Shown: positions 32,775 through 47,221, counted from the stretch's first letter. The stretch: 64,000 bases of DNA from Drosophila pseudoobscura (GCF_009870125.1 NC_046683.1:15137001-15201000), one strand, 5' to 3'. The notes: generated by a model from the letters alone, not told the origin. Made by a program: numbers and translations.

Positions 32775-35617
32775 ATGGCTGGAAGAGGTGGTTATGAACA
32801 CGCTAGGTAAATATTATTAACAATATTCAATAATTGTCGGTGCAATCTCGTCGAAATGGTGTACGTGTTTTGTGGTTCAAGTGTGTGGCACGCGCGTGTT
32901 TTCTTTAGGACAGACGTTTACCCAAATGTGTAATAATGCACGCGGTTTGGGCAGAAAGGCAAAACCATACCATACCACCAACACTGGCGCACGATTACGC
33001 ACCCATACGCGCACACCGTGTTATGTACGTGTCGGTCATTGGTCGCCGTCGTTATATATGTATGTATATATATGGTGTTTGTGTGTGCGACAGTGTGCGT
33101 GTTTTTTTCTACATTCGGTTTTGTCTTTTCTACTGCTGTATGACCGTGTTTTTTCAGCAACACGGCTTGGCGGCATCACTGCCAACATTGCGCTCAACAA
33201 TCGTGGCCTAACTATCCGAAAACAGCCCGAAAGTACTAGCAACTGGCCCTAGTACTGGTCACGGCAGCCGTTGCGCCGGGACCGGGGCTGGGGCCGGGTC
33301 AGGCCCCAGCAATGGGATCGGATCCAAACGCCCAAAATAGAAGCATAGTTCGTGGGAAAAACTTCTTATTGGCTAAATGGCAAAAGCGCGCGCTTTTGCA
33401 CCTCCATTAAGTAGTGGACACTGGTTTTGTTTATGTATAATGCACATGCGACTATTGTTTATAATAGACACGCGTCGATGTAAGAGTCCAGTTTCGATAT
33501 TTGTTGATGTTTTTGACCCGGTACCGGGTTCAGGTTTCCTTTTGTTTTTCCGCTTCGTTTTTCCCCCATGTGCGCTGTGCTTGCCTTTGCCTCTGTGTGT
33601 GTTCCGTGTTGGTGTGTGTGTGTGTGTGTGTGGGTAGAATAAAGCTCGTTCCGTCCCGGTGGGGGAGGTTGGAGAAAGGTAACAGTCTAAAGAATCCCTC
33701 TAATTATTATCATCGAATTCATTTTTTTCCAGGGGGGGATTTGGCGGTGAACGCCAGATGAAGGTACTGCCAACGGAACCGCCCTTTTTGGCCTTTGTGG
33801 GCAACCTGCCCCAGGGCCTCGTCCAGGGCGATGTAATGAAAATATTTCAAGACTTTGAGGTGAAGAACGTGAGGCTGGTAAAGGATCGGGAAACGGACAT
33901 GTTCAAAGGCTTTTGCTACGTGGAATTCGAAACGCTAGAGAATCTGGAGCGGGCACTCGAGTTCGATGGTCGTATCAAACTGGACGATCTGTCGGCGCCG
34001 CTGCGCATCGATATAGCTGACCGGAAGAAAAACGATCGGTAAGTTACATTCTATCACCAGGATTCTTTCAATCTGAAATCAGACTAATATTTTTCTTTTG
34101 TCCGCCTCGTGTGTTTGCGTTTTCTTTTCAATTTCCATAGGCCCGGTGGCGGTATCGGCGGTGGCAATGGAGGCATGACCCGCGATGGTGGAAGAGACGG
34201 TTTCCAGAAGCGTGGACCGCCCCGACAGGGCGGTACGAGCCAATCCTATAGTCGGGGCGGTCCCGGGACTGGCGGCAACGGCGGAGGTGGTCGCGAGGGT
34301 GGCGGCGGCTCTGGTAATCGCGCCGATAGTAGAGGTTCGTACAATGATAATTATGGTGGTCACAGTGATAGAAGTCGAGGCGGCGGCGGCGCAGGCTCCG
34401 GCTCCGGCAGTGGCATGAATAGAGGATACAATGGTAAAGCATTTTTATCTGGCTTCCAACCAACCAATCAATCAACCAATCAACACGTAGCTGCATCCCT
34501 CGTAGTGCTGCCAAAAGTAGCAGTCTCTGACTCTGATTCTGATTCGAACCGAAACGCATGGGACTAATACATCCACGCTGCAGTCTCCGAAAGTGTTACC
34601 ACCCTGTTCCTCTACCCCCTGCCCACCTTCCTACCTAACTAGATACCTACAAACCTCTCCACACTCTCTACACCCGCCCCCCAATTGCACAATCTCCCAC
34701 TGCACTGGCTTTAAGTTATAGTTACTTTCATCTGTATTTTACCGCTCAATTTCTGTTGGCTTTTGGATCTATCCTGGAATCTCTATTCGATTTGATTTGC
34801 TTATCCTATATCCTCTATGCCATATCCCATATCCTATATCCTATTGCCCATATCCTTTCTAAGGTGCCTTGAAGTATCTCAAAAACGCACAGTATCAGCT
34901 GCGATAGATTTGAATAGATTTTCCCGCACGCTTTTAACTAGCATCAATAGCCAACTAGCTAGCATGACGAGCCTTAGCCTTAGCTTATCCAATCACAACA
35001 GGATCCTCCCACCTCCAGTTAGTTGGTTGTTCCACCTTGTTTGACATGTGTCGTGTCCACCATTTTCAGATCGGCCGGCGAATCGTGGCCGGTATGGAAA
35101 CTTCAACAATGATGACCGGTTTGAGCGGAACCAGGACCGTGACCGGGGGCAGCGTGAGGGAAGTTATGGCAATCAGTCGCGCGACGGTGACCGCTACAAC
35201 AACTTCAGCAGGCACCGTGACCGCGAGCGTACCCACTATAATCCCAACCAGCAGAGTGAACGTCCTAGCGGCGGCCTTGGTGGAGGCGGCGGCGGCCTTG
35301 GGGGCAGCGGCGGTCTTGGAGGCAGCGGCAACCTCGGTGGTGGTGGTGGCGGCGGTGGTGCATCGATTGGCGCCATAGGTAAGTGCTGGGATATTTTGTT
35401 GTTGTTATGTGTTGGTTCCAGTATTATTATGATGTATTCTTTGATTGCAGACGACACGGAGAGGCCACGCCTGCAGCTGCAGCCACGTACCATTGCTGCG
35501 CCAATCAATGCGGTGGCCGAAACCAAACAGTCGGCATCCATTTTCGGCAATGCCAAGCCGCGCGAGGAGAAATTGAAGGAGCTGGAGCAGAATGTCTCTC
35601 ACAATGGCGACATCTAA
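32775..35617 (+). CDS. Rbp2: Rbp2, eIF4H-like RRM protein
   Basis: Five coding exons (32775-32806, 33733-34038, 34141-34433, 35070-35378, 35451-35617) join to 368 residues. It begins MAGRGGYEHARGGFGGERQ, followed by one RRM with RNP2 FVGNLP (32-37) and RNP1 KGFCYVEF (69-76). Long Gly/Arg/Ser-rich (RGG-like) tracts follow, and a conserved C-terminal end (QSASIFGNAKPREEKLKELE). The layout is that of eIF4H, which stimulates eIF4A helicase activity. The 72-bp last intron is in frame without stops, and the 636-bp intron before exon 4 has an open frame to 34567, so retention isoforms are possible. The name follows the fly gene beside eIF2alpha. Confidence 0.92.
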
Positions 35618-35637
35618 AGTGCAGGGAATCGATCCGC

Positions 35638-35643
35638 AATAAA
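35638..35643 (+). terminator. Rbp2: Proximal poly(A) signal of Rbp2
   Basis: AATAAA in GCAATAAAGCCTG, about 20 nt after the TAA. Confidence 0.5.
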
Positions 35644-36856
35644 GCCTGATATGATATTTTGCTGGTGAGAGTGAGACAGAGAGAGAGAGAGAGAGAGAGG
35701 GAGAACGTCAGAAGAGGGAGATGGAAAAGGAGGAGCGGAGCGTATGCGTATGCGTCAGCATTGAAGAGGAAGAGGATTAGCAGCAGCAGCAGCAGAAGCA
35801 GCAGCAGCAGCATGCCGTATATAAACACATACTTTAATTAATAATTCTACGCTACATACCTATTATACACACACAACAAGTTATGTACTAAATTGCAAGA
35901 TGGTGAGCGGAGCAGCGGATCAACTTAACTACAAACGAAACAACAACAATGAGTACAGCAAAAGCGACAGCAACCAAGAACCCTTACATTTTTCTAATGC
36001 ATGCAACAGCAGCAGCAGCAATAAGATCAGCAAGCAACAACGTCTATAAATGTTAGTCTTAAGCGATAAAGTTTAGTCCCGTGCATATGGCGGGTATGTA
36101 TATATACAGTATATGCAGTATATATGCATGATTCACGCCATGTGCACGCTTCTATTTGTTAGTTAAGTAAAACATATATAAACAACAACAACAACAAAAA
36201 TAACAAAAAAGAAACCCAAGAAAAAAACAAAAAGTTCTACCATTAAGCATAAAACAGTAAACGAAAAGCAGAAACAAAAAAAGAAACAAAACAAAAAAAA
36301 AACTCGAAAAACAAAACCAAACAAAAATCGAAAACAAAAACCCTTTAATGACAAAACGTTCAGCGTAGCGCAGGCATGCAATTTATACACAGTTTATATG
36401 GCAAAAAAAAGCAGAAAATTAAAATAAAACAAAAACAACAAATGAACGAAACGAATAATTAAAGTTATATGCGGAAGAGAACAGCAGAAGCAGTAACAGC
36501 AGCAGCAGCAGCAGCCAGCAGCAGTAACAAATCTAACAAACGAAACAGAACAGAACAGCAACTAAGAGTACGGCACGAGAGGCACGTACATACGAAATCA
36601 GAGAGGAGAACGAGCAAATCGAGGATTAGCAACATTAACAGCAATAAAACAACCTCATATACAGAAACGGCAGACTACAAATATACATATATAGGTCTAT
36701 GTAATTGAAACAAGGAATGTCCGACTAGAAACCCCATTTTATACCACCACCCCTGGCTCCTTGGCTCCCTGGCTCCCTGGCCCTCATAATCCAAAACATA
36801 AACTACAATCCAGAATCCATAATTAAGAATGCATGCATGCATGCAACATTTTTAAG

Positions 36857-36975
36857 CTTGTAATAACCATTCGCATTTTAGTGTTTGGTTCTTTGTGTTT
36901 GTCCCATTTTTTTTTAATCTTGTAATAATCATTCGCATTTTAGTGTTTGGTTCTTTGTGTTTGTCCCATTTTTCT
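36857..36975. repeat. 62-bp tandem duplication
   Basis: The unit beginning CTTGTAATAACCATTCGCAT is repeated at 36857 and 36919 with one substitution and a T-run length change. Confidence 0.9.
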
Positions 36976-38639
36976 CCCTATAATTTGGCTCTATCAGTTG
37001 CTTATCATTTAGAGACCAGGGAAATTCTGTCCAGTTCGTTGTAGATAATCTCTGTAAAGCGTCGATAAGTAAAATGAGAAATTTATACATTTCATTTAGT
37101 TGTTGCTGTCTGTATTTTGAGTTTTCCTGGTATCCATCGTCTTATGCGAGTACCTGCAAGCGAGAGGCGGTTTTCTTTTATTTCGAATTCCTCCCTATAT
37201 ATTTTTTTTTGTTTATTTTACTCTGTTAGTTTTTTTCAATAAATACATAAATACATATATGTTTTTTTTTTGTATTTTGCAAGAGCTGATGATACGCGTG
37301 AGTTGTAAATTAATTTGAAAATAAAGCAAAAAACATTTACATAAGAAATGTGGCAGCATTCTGTTCGGCGTGGTCTTTTTGTCCTTCCAGTGCGTTTTGG
37401 AGTTGAGTTTGATTTCGGAGTGCAGCTGAAGAAACCAGCTCGAGAATCGTTGTACATACAAAGAAAATAATCAAATTTCGGTGGCTCTCCGCTGATGTAG
37501 TCGTCTGTTTGTAATTTGTTTGTTGTTTTCGTTTTGGTTTGTGTCCCAGGCAGATGGTATGAGTGTCATACTACCATAAAATACCGTACTACCATACACC
37601 ATACTACCAAAAACTCCAACAAGCAAAAACCGACTTGAAATGCAAGCTAAACCAGAGTTAACCGCGGCAAGCAAATGGAAATAGTAATACAAAATAATTT
37701 AAATTTAAATATACAAGTAAAATTAAAATTAACAGTAACAGTAACAGTAAAGCTAATACAATTTATACACCTAACTTTTAGCACTAATACCGTAAGCAGT
37801 CAAAGATTTATACTATACGAAAATGGACAGCAATATTTGTAGTTCCGAGTAAATGAGAATCAAGAATCAAGCAAAGCAAGCAAAAGCAAAAGCAAAGCAA
37901 AAGCAAAAATCATAGATGATCATAGATAAAAAAAAAACTTACTTAAACGCAGCCTAAAGGTTCTAAATTAAGGACTTTGATATGCATTTTTAACGCCCAG
38001 AAAGACAAAGAATTGTTTAAATTACGATTAGCGCGAAACCAAAACTAAAACAAGAATTTATACAGAGCAAGAGTTAGGCATTAACCTACGTTATACGAGT
38101 AACAAATCTATATAGATGATATATATACAAAATATACGCTATGGTTAATGGCAGGGCTGATCGATAAAAATAAAAAAATTACAACAAGCAAACAACAATA
38201 AATAGCAATTCTACTTCTTAACAAAACACACAAAACATTTTTCAATAAAATCGAAGAAAGGCAAAAAAAAGAAATAAAAAATTAAATAAAAAACTAAGCT
38301 ATAAATTAACAAGCAATTATAAAACTAGACCTCAAACTAAAACAAATCGTAGGCAAAACAAATTTTTACCAATTACCAACAACACCAACTAAATAAGTAA
38401 CTTACATAACAGCAATTTATATAAATAATTAACAAGTCAACAAAGTCAAAGAATCAACATGCAACCTAATTAGGAAATCATAAAAAACAAAAACAAAACG
38501 AACTCTAAGCAAAGTATAAACCAATTCACCAACCAATACACCATATGATAACGAATATATATACATACAGATAAACATATATATATACATATATATATAG
38601 GTATATATTTTTTGTTGTTTGAACATTTTGTACGATACG

Positions 38640-38690
38640 ATACGTATATATATATATACATAAATATATATATATATATATATATATACA
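38640..38690. repeat. (TA)n / TATACA microsatellite
   Basis: Interrupted TA runs; similar ones lie at 39574-39612 and 40120-40200. Confidence 0.9.
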
Positions 38691-38759
38691 ACTAAATAAA
38701 TTAACAAATAAAAGAAATTATAATACAACAAAGCAAACCTATTCAATCTAATTAAAATC

Positions 38760-39440
38760 GGTAACTTGCATCCTGGCTATATAGGGTCAGATCAGAATAC
38801 TACTACTTAAAGATCCATTTCCAGATCAGTTTCCACGGTCGAGATACTCCATCGAAGAAACAATCAATTTGTTTGACTAGTGCCTGCTAATAGACGTCTC
38901 GTTATAATCTCAGACAAGAGGACAATCTAAAGTGCAAATGCAAATGAAAAGATACGTGCCTATCTTTCGCAGGCACCTCAGATTCGAACAGTAGACTTGA
39001 ATCGGGCTGCTTTTGACGCGGCTCTTCGCTGCGTTGATGTGGACAATCATATGTTGATATATCGCCACTGAAGGACTGAAGGAAATGCCGCAAACATCGG
39101 TTGTTTGACCACTCCACCAGGTACTTATATTGTACCGCTAGCTATATCATTACTAATTCCAGTCATCTCTATGGGGTCGCGTATATTGAAAAGGTATCTA
39201 TATGTATACTTACAATTATTCGAGTAGATACTACCACAAATTTTCTAGACCTGTAGGACTTCGCTAGACCTATTGAATTGGCCTTCATGGATGTGTAAAG
39301 GGCTGTCGCAACTTTCTTCCCAATTTCTTTGGAGTTTAGGTTCCGGTTTAACCTCTTGTCTATCACCTACCTTTCGCCAATGGCACTGTCGCTGAAGGAG
39401 AGCCTGATTGAGGGGTGGAACTTGTGAATAAAAACACAAA
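38760..39440. other. Balanced-composition island between convergent 3' tracts
   Basis: This stretch of about 680 bp is neither A- nor T-rich and has few simple repeats, unlike the 3 kb to its left and 9 kb to its right. Minus-strand frames of 60-70 codons (39117-38902, 39366-39169, 39439-39245) have protein-like composition, for example NRNLNSKEIGKKVATALYTS, but stops separate them and I recognise no family. It could be a decayed gene fragment or unique intergenic DNA. Confidence 0.4.
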
Positions 39441-40119
39441 TAAATTTTTCATTTGCATAACAAATTCAATTAAATCTCATTTTATTTCAGTTTTGTTTGT
39501 TTGTTTGTTTTTTTTTTGTATTTTTTTTTTACAATTTATTAAGCTAAAGTGTGAAAAAATTTCGCTTTAATTTATGTATATATATATATTTGTATATATA
39601 TATATATATCGTTTTTGGTTTTGTTCTCTTTCTTTTTCATTTATTACATTACAATATTTGTTGGTTGCCCATTTATTAATTAAGTTTACTTTCGGTTTGC
39701 TTTATTATAAATTGATTTTGTCGTTTTCCCTTTGTTATAAATTATACATTAATATGCAACTTGTTTGGAGAACTAAAAAAGCGTTAATTATTTATATTTA
39801 ATGAAAATAAAAATTGTTTATCTTTAAGACCTGTTTATTCGGGCTTCTTTTTTTTGTTTTTGTTTGTCTCTTGTTTTTCCTTGCTTCTTTTATGTATTAG
39901 TTAATATTTTTACATTTAGATGTTATTGTGCAGTTTTGGTTTCCTCATTTCTTGATTTTTGTTTTTCTTCGGGTATCGGCTTCGTACGTTTTTTTGTTTA
40001 ATTTCGAATTAACTAATTATAATTCAATTTCTTTTGCGTAATAAACTAATTCAGGCGTTTGTTTTATTTTGTTTTCTTTTTGTTAAATACTTTAATCGAA
40101 TATATCTAATACACGCACT

Positions 40120-40147
40120 CATATATATATATATATATATATATATG

Positions 40148-40198
<51 letters not shown>

Positions 40199-40200
40199 TA
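40120..40200. repeat. (TA)n microsatellite
   Basis: About 80 bases of almost pure TA repeats. Confidence 0.9.
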
Positions 40201-43200
40201 TCTTTATAAAAACAATCTCTGTCTGTCTGTGTGTGTGTTCGAGTGTTTTCCTTAATTTTTTTTTTACTTTAATAAAAATGAATACATACAAAAATTGTTG
40301 TTCTGTTTCATTTATCCACTCTACTCTCATTTTTCTTATAAAAAAAAACAAAAAAAAACCGTGGTATTTTCTGTAGCTTTTGTAAATACTCGTATTTCGT
40401 CGAAAAATCGATAACAAGAGGCTTAACTTTGATCGAGTATCGAATGTGTGGCCACGAAAACATTTAGATGTATGACAGCATTTTTCATTCGTTTCGTATT
40501 ATTTGTATTATTTTGCAAGAATTATTTTGTTTTAAGAATATTTCAAATACAATTTAGTTTTCCGTTAAAAAAAATTTAAAAAACAAAATGCACATCGTGT
40601 CTCTGTAGGTGTGTATATCTGTATGTATATGTGTGTGTATGTCTGTTGGTCAAGCAAATGGACAAAGTGTTATACTACCACATACTGTTATACGGATACA
40701 TAAATATACTCATATACATGTATATATACATATATATATGCATATGTATGTATATGTATATTTGTATATGTATATGTCATATATACAGTCGATCTGTTTT
40801 TTTTAGTAGAAAAGTGGCGGGTGTCATAATTTCTTGTAGCATTTCTGTAATCTTAGCTTTTTCTTTTTAGCTGCATTTACTTTATCGCACATACATATGT
40901 ATATAACCTTTGTATGTATATATACTATGTGTATGTGAAAATCATTATCTTCTTCTAAGGGAGAATCATCTGTGAGTGAGTGTGTCTGTTTGTGGCGTAT
41001 GATTGGATTTGGTTGTTCTACAGCCAGTTCTGAACCACTAAGAATTTGTAGCCGGGGAAGTTGCTATCAAATAGAGTTGCTCGACAACGGCTGGACTTTG
41101 TTCGGACTTGTACTTGTACATTTTAGAGTCAATGAAGAAGTAGCTGGGTAACCAAAATGCAGTCCATAAAGGATATTTTCCTGATAAAACGTCGAATAAG
41201 CCTGCACACGCGTCACCTTGGAGGGCAGAGCGCCTCTCTATGCGCTTCTCAAGCCGCTCGCCTAGGCCAGAGCGTGATCTGCCTGCGTGCGCGTGCGCAC
41301 GTCTGTCTGCACAAGCCAGAGAGATTGAGATAGAGATAGAAAGTTATATGTGGCTATTTCCGTGTCCGTGTCTGTGTGTATGTGTCCGTGTGTGTGTGTT
41401 TGTGTGTGATAGAGTCAGACAGCTAGGCAGATGTAGGCATATGGCAGGCATGTATAAAGTCTTTACAAAGACATCATCAGTTGCTTCGGTTTCTCACTAA
41501 TAATTTACGACAATTTATTAATTTCATATTTTTGTCTCGTTTGCTTAAACTGTATTTGTATAAAAAAAATATGCTAACGGTGCCTGTGTCGCTTCATTTT
41601 CATAATAATAATCGTCTTTATCTTTAGCTTTAGGTTTATCGTCGTCATTTAATTTGTTTCTTTGGTTTTTGGTTTAGCTATTGCTCTAGTTAAGACTTGC
41701 TTCAAAATTTATATTTAAATTACTCTTTTAGTATTATGCATGTATCCTTATCCATTTTCATTAGCTTGCTTGCTTGCTGGCGATGCGCATTTTGGTGTAT
41801 AAATATAAATACAATTTTCGTCTACCATTTCTCGAGTCTATTGTGGGGTTCGCATTCATTTTTTACAATACCAGCCGCAGGACCTCTTGGCATGTCTTGG
41901 TGTTTTTGCTATGTGTTCGGAAGGGGGTAGATACATACATGCACATGCACACATGTACATACATACTTATATGGGGCGTGGGGGGAGGATCTGCTGGGGG
42001 CGCATGTAAAAGCAGCATGGCAATTTGTGGCTCTGTCTATACAATAGCTTTGGATGCAATTGTCATTATTGGCTATCATTATATACTCGTATATGTAAAT
42101 TTTCTTTGTTAAATAATTCTCATTTTCTTCAGTCTGTTTTTGGTTTTTCTGGTTTTGTTTTTTAATATTTTTTTTTTGTTTCTTTTGTATTTTTCGTGTT
42201 CTCAACAGGCTTCATATATAAATTGCTATTAACTCTTGCTCTCAATAAAAATTGCAAATACTTCGCTGGATGGCAACTTTCATAATTGTGTTCTTGTGTT
42301 TTTGTTTTTGTTTTTTTCTTTCTTTTTTGGTTTGGTTTTGGTTTTGGTTTTAGGCTTGGCTCCATTTCTGTTTCTCTGCTGCTTGGCTGGTTGTCTGTCT
42401 CTGTCTCAGAATTAGTATCAGTTTGTGTCTGTGTCTGTGTCTGTATATTTATGCAACATATATTATAATCTGGACTCATGAGCAAAAGAAAACCGTACCC
42501 AGTGTAAAGAAATCAAAGATGTACGAGGATGTACGATTCGTGTCTTTCTGTGTGTCTGTCTATATATATGCATGTATGTATGTATGTATGTGTGATGTGT
42601 GTGTGTGTGTATGTGTATGTGTCTGCACTCTATGCTCGACTAAAGATTTCGAATTTTTTTATGTTGAGTATCTAATTGCAGTAATTGTTCGTATTTGTTG
42701 GTTTACCTCCTACTCGCCTGCATCTTATTATTTGAATTTCAATAGCTATGCATAATAACTGGCTGATTTACATTTAAATGTTTTTTTGGTTTTTTTTTAC
42801 AGTTCGTTTTCGGTTTTCTTATTTTTTTTGTTTGTTTGTTAATTTTCTTTTTCTATTTTTTATTTACTTTAAATTTCATTTGCTATGCTTCGTTTGATTT
42901 TGTTTTATTTTTTTTAAAGGTTTTTTTTTGAGATTTTTTTTATTTGTAAAATTCTTTTTGTTTTCGCTTTTGTATAATTATAATTTTAATATATTTTCTA
43001 TTTTCCGTTTTAATTATGTAATTAACTAGACTTATGTAATATATTACAAATGTACGAGTATAAAGCTAAAGTTGTTGTCCATCTTGGTTTTGGTTTTTAA
43101 TATTTAGTGAGTTAACAAAAAAAGTATTTCATTATATAACTAATATAGAAATTTCCACGCTTTGATTTTTGAGGTGTATCTAAAAAAAATGTTTTATTCT

Positions 43201-46200
43201 TCTTATGTTTGTTTTTGTTTTGTTAGCTTGTTGCATTTCGTATTTGCATCTGTCTGTCTGCTTACTTTGCGCCGACACTGGGCGGCTACAGAAACGAGTC
43301 ACTCGCTGCAGGCTTTCTCGCTGTTTCCATTCGATTGCTGCGATCGATTTCAATCGATTTCAAGCGATTGACGGCGCAAAATACGTGACTGCTTTCATGC
43401 TTCCGGTGTGTGACAGTGTGACAGTGTTTCTGTGTGTGTGTGTTTGTGGTATTGCTCTAAAATTTGTTAGAAATTGATATTCGCTTTATTGTTATCATGT
43501 TTTTTGTTTGTTTGTTGCGTTGTGACTTTCTTCAGCAGCACAAAATATGCAGTTGATTTGTATTATAATTATTAGTTCTTAGTTTTTCGTTTGTCATCTT
43601 GTTTTTTGTTTTTGTTTTGTTTTTTTGTTTTTCTGGTTTTTTTTTGTTTCATAGGCATATTGTATATGTGTATAATAACTTTATTCTGTCTAATGGCAAT
43701 GATGCGCGTGTTGCTTCGAACGTAACCTCGGCACAAAAAATATGTTTACACGTATGCTAAAAATATGAAATAGATCATCTATATTCTTCTATATATTCTC
43801 ATCATCAACGCTTGTTGTTTCTAACTCGACTTGTACTTGGTTATTCAACTCTTCGAACTTTTCGAACTTTTCGATTTCCGTTTCCGTTTCCCTTTCCGCT
43901 CGGCTTGAACTTCCATTTTGCTAAAAATTCATTTTTCTTTCTTTCACATTCTCTCAAGCGCTCAGTTCATCCTCGGCTTTTTATTAATGTAAATTTACAA
44001 GATTATTATATGTGATAGCTTCGCTTCTGCCTATCTTATTCTTTTTTCATCGTTTTTTTTTGTGGTTTGCTTAAGCTTCATTGGTGGCTGTTGTTGTTGC
44101 GCTGCTGTCGCTTTTATTGCAGATGATGTTCTTCACACATTTATAGAACAATATCTCGAAGTATATATCATTATTATAATAGATGGTTTTTGGTTTTTCA
44201 TCATTATTATCATAATTTTCGTTTGATTTGTTTCGTTTTTTGTTTTTGTTTTTTGTTTGTTTTTTGTTTTATTTAATCTCGCCCCGCCCCTCGTTTATAA
44301 CAGTGCACTCAGTATAAGTAGAAATATTATTTGCATTTGTTTCATTATCATTAGGTTTTCCTTTAGCTTATGCAGTTTGCTCGGAATTGCCAAACTTAAT
44401 TTTCTGTTATCAGTTGGTTATCGCTTGCGTTTCTTTCTTTCTTTCATGTGTTCTATTATTTATCGTTGTGGGTATTCGTATTATAAGTCAAACAGCCAAC
44501 AAAATGTATAATAATGAAGCTACATTCAAGTCGTTACAAAATTGGCAATTGGCATCAAGCGTCAACTCAATGTGGTGGGTGGCGGGGAGGGACTTTTGGA
44601 CTCTTGGACTCTGGGGAATTGGGCCTAGAGAAGCTGGGGGACTAGGGATACGGGATACGGGCGATCATGAAGGCGTCAAACAAAGATCCGCTATGTTAAA
44701 ACCAAAGGAGGAGTCTGTTCGAGTCGGGTTCGGGCTTAGGTTTTGGGTTTGGGTTGGACTTCATTGAAAAAGCTCTTTTAAAAGCGTGCGCAAAACAAAA
44801 AATACAAAATCTTTGGACTTTAAGGCAATGCTTAAACTGGTCCCCATAATGTCCATATGTTAATTATTTTTACTTTCTGTCTGCATTAGCATTACGTTTG
44901 CATTTGGGTTAGGTTGCTTTTGAACTCTTTGATTTACGTGTGTTTTTTTTTTCCTTTTTTTTCAATTATGGAACGCTTTAGTGTTGTTAAAGTGTTGCGT
45001 GGTTTGGTTTGTGTGTGCTTTTTCCATCATACAATCGGTTGCTGAAAGTTCATTCGATACCATTCGGTTAGCTACAGGTACAGTCACACAACTGTTTTAA
45101 CTGTCTGCTGCTTCCGTTTGTAAAGTGTCGGTAAGGAAGTGCAAGTATGATGGAATCGGTCAACTATTAATGAAAACTATGTGGAAACTATAGGGAAATA
45201 TGCAAGACGGGTATGGAAATCAAAGCTCAGAATTTCGTATTTGTGGTTTTGCCTGATGGTGATTTTGTCAATTCAATTTTGTACGATGCTTGTTCGCTTT
45301 CTAGACTAGAATTAGTTTCATAGGGTGTGGGTGGTTGAGTGATTGGGTGGTTGGGTGTGGGAATTAGAACAAGATCCGCATTCCTATTTGGTATTCGATT
45401 CAACAGATACTTAGTTCGAAGTCAGGCAGTGTGTAAAAGCATGGTTCGTATAGTTCTTTCAATATGTGACGGACATCGATTGAGAGTAAGTCAGCGAGAA
45501 GAGAGTCGCCATTCGAAGGGTGGTTCTCCAGATACGATTTCTATCTCTGGGGCTGGTGAAGAATCTATGTATGTGTGTGTATATCTCGGAGTGTGGACTG
45601 GTATTGTCTAAACAGAAAAAAGCGCATTTTCTCCAAAGTTTTCACTTTTCCCTAGCAAAAGCAAAGCATTTACATGTGTGTGTGTCTGTGTGTGTGTGTG
45701 TTTGTGTGTGTGTTCTATGTGTGTCTAAGTGTGGGTGCATGTGTGTATGTGCGCAATGGAACCTCACTTTATTAACTTTATTTTGTGGCATTACTCGAGT
45801 CAGAATGTGCCCCGCCCCCGATCCTCATCCATGGCAGATGGCAGGGTACATTTAGATAGTTCATCGTTATTGCTATTATAATCGTAATCGTAATCGAAAT
45901 CGCCTATCGCTTGCTTGTTAATAGAGAACTAAATACAGAACAGGAGCAAAAAGGCATGGCTAGTAAATAAAACGAGACAGAGAGAGAGAGAAACCAAAGA
46001 AACCAAAGGCGGTAAAGCAGCTGATTCAAACAAAGCTTAGCTTGGCATAATTTGGCGCAAATGAAGGGTACATTTCCTACTGTATCGTTTGGTTCGTTTG
46101 GTTTTTGGCTTTTCGGTTTTTGTTTTTGGTTTGGTTTAGATTTTCCTTCCTGCAATTGATTGCTGTGCCGCGGTGTGTGGCAAATAACACGAAAGGGGAA

Positions 46201-47221
46201 ATAGGGGAAGCGAATGAGATTGCAAATGCGAATGCCATGCCACTGAAGTTTCGGGGCTAAAACTTTGTTTGAATTCAATATCGTAATCGTATTGTATTTA
46301 AATTAGTTATGTTACAATTACACATAATATATATTTTCGTTTGGTATTTACTGGCTTTGATTTTGTTTTAATTTCGCTTTTTGTTGTTCGTTTTTCGTTT
46401 TGTTTTTTCTTGTTTTTTTTTTTACGATTTTCGTTCGTTTACTTGTAGATTAGGAAGTAAAAAAGAAGAAGAATGTGAAAAATAGAGCACATTGAAATTA
46501 AAACCTCTTAACATTTGTTTTATTCAGTTTTTGAATTTCAATTATTGTTTTTTGTTTTGGTTTTTGTGTGCTTTGTCCCGTGTTTTGTATACACTTTTTG
46601 CTCACTTTGTTCCTTCCATCCCCAGACGGAGGTGGGTCCTAACTTTCATTTACTTTCACATACAACTCTGTTCTGTTCCACCTGGTATTTTTCGTTTCGT
46701 TTCAAGCACTTTTAAGGATCCTTTGATCCTCCACTACGTGTTTTCCATACACTTGCTCCTTCATTGTTTTTGCTTATGTTTTTGTTCGTTACTCAAATCT
46801 GAATTTCACAATATTTGGGTTGTTTTTTCTACGGTTTGGTTTTCTTCCACTTCCATTGGCTCCATGCGCCCCAACTCCAAGATTTTCATTGGTATTGTTC
46901 TTGTTGTGTGTCAGTATGCGTGTGTGTGAGTGTCAGTGGGTGTGTGTGTGTGCTGGACATAACCTCAACAATGCAGCAATGCCAACTTGTCTTCTGCTTT
47001 CCACATTTGTATTTTCGTATGTGTATGTATATGTATGCATTTCTGTGTGAGTAATGTGGGTGGGTGGGCTGTTGGTGTATGTATCTGTGTGTGAGATGTA
47101 TGCTTTAAACTTTTGTGATTTTCTTTGCTAATTGCCGCTACGCCTGCCTATGCAACTGTCCTACCGATTATTGGGCGATAGTTAGCCGCTCCGCTGTAAC
47201 CGAACTGCAAACGAAATGTGT

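Larger units (their letters stand above)
35618..38759 (+). other. Rbp2: Rbp2 3' UTR and A-rich downstream tract
   Basis: AATAAA at 35638-35643 lies 20 bp past the stop. After it the plus strand stays strongly A-rich (AAACAAAAAC-type runs, CAGCAG and TA repeats) for 3 kb, with further AATAAA hexamers. This suggests an extended 3' UTR or readthrough. No coding region was recognised; the A-rich ORFs are low complexity. Confidence 0.5.
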
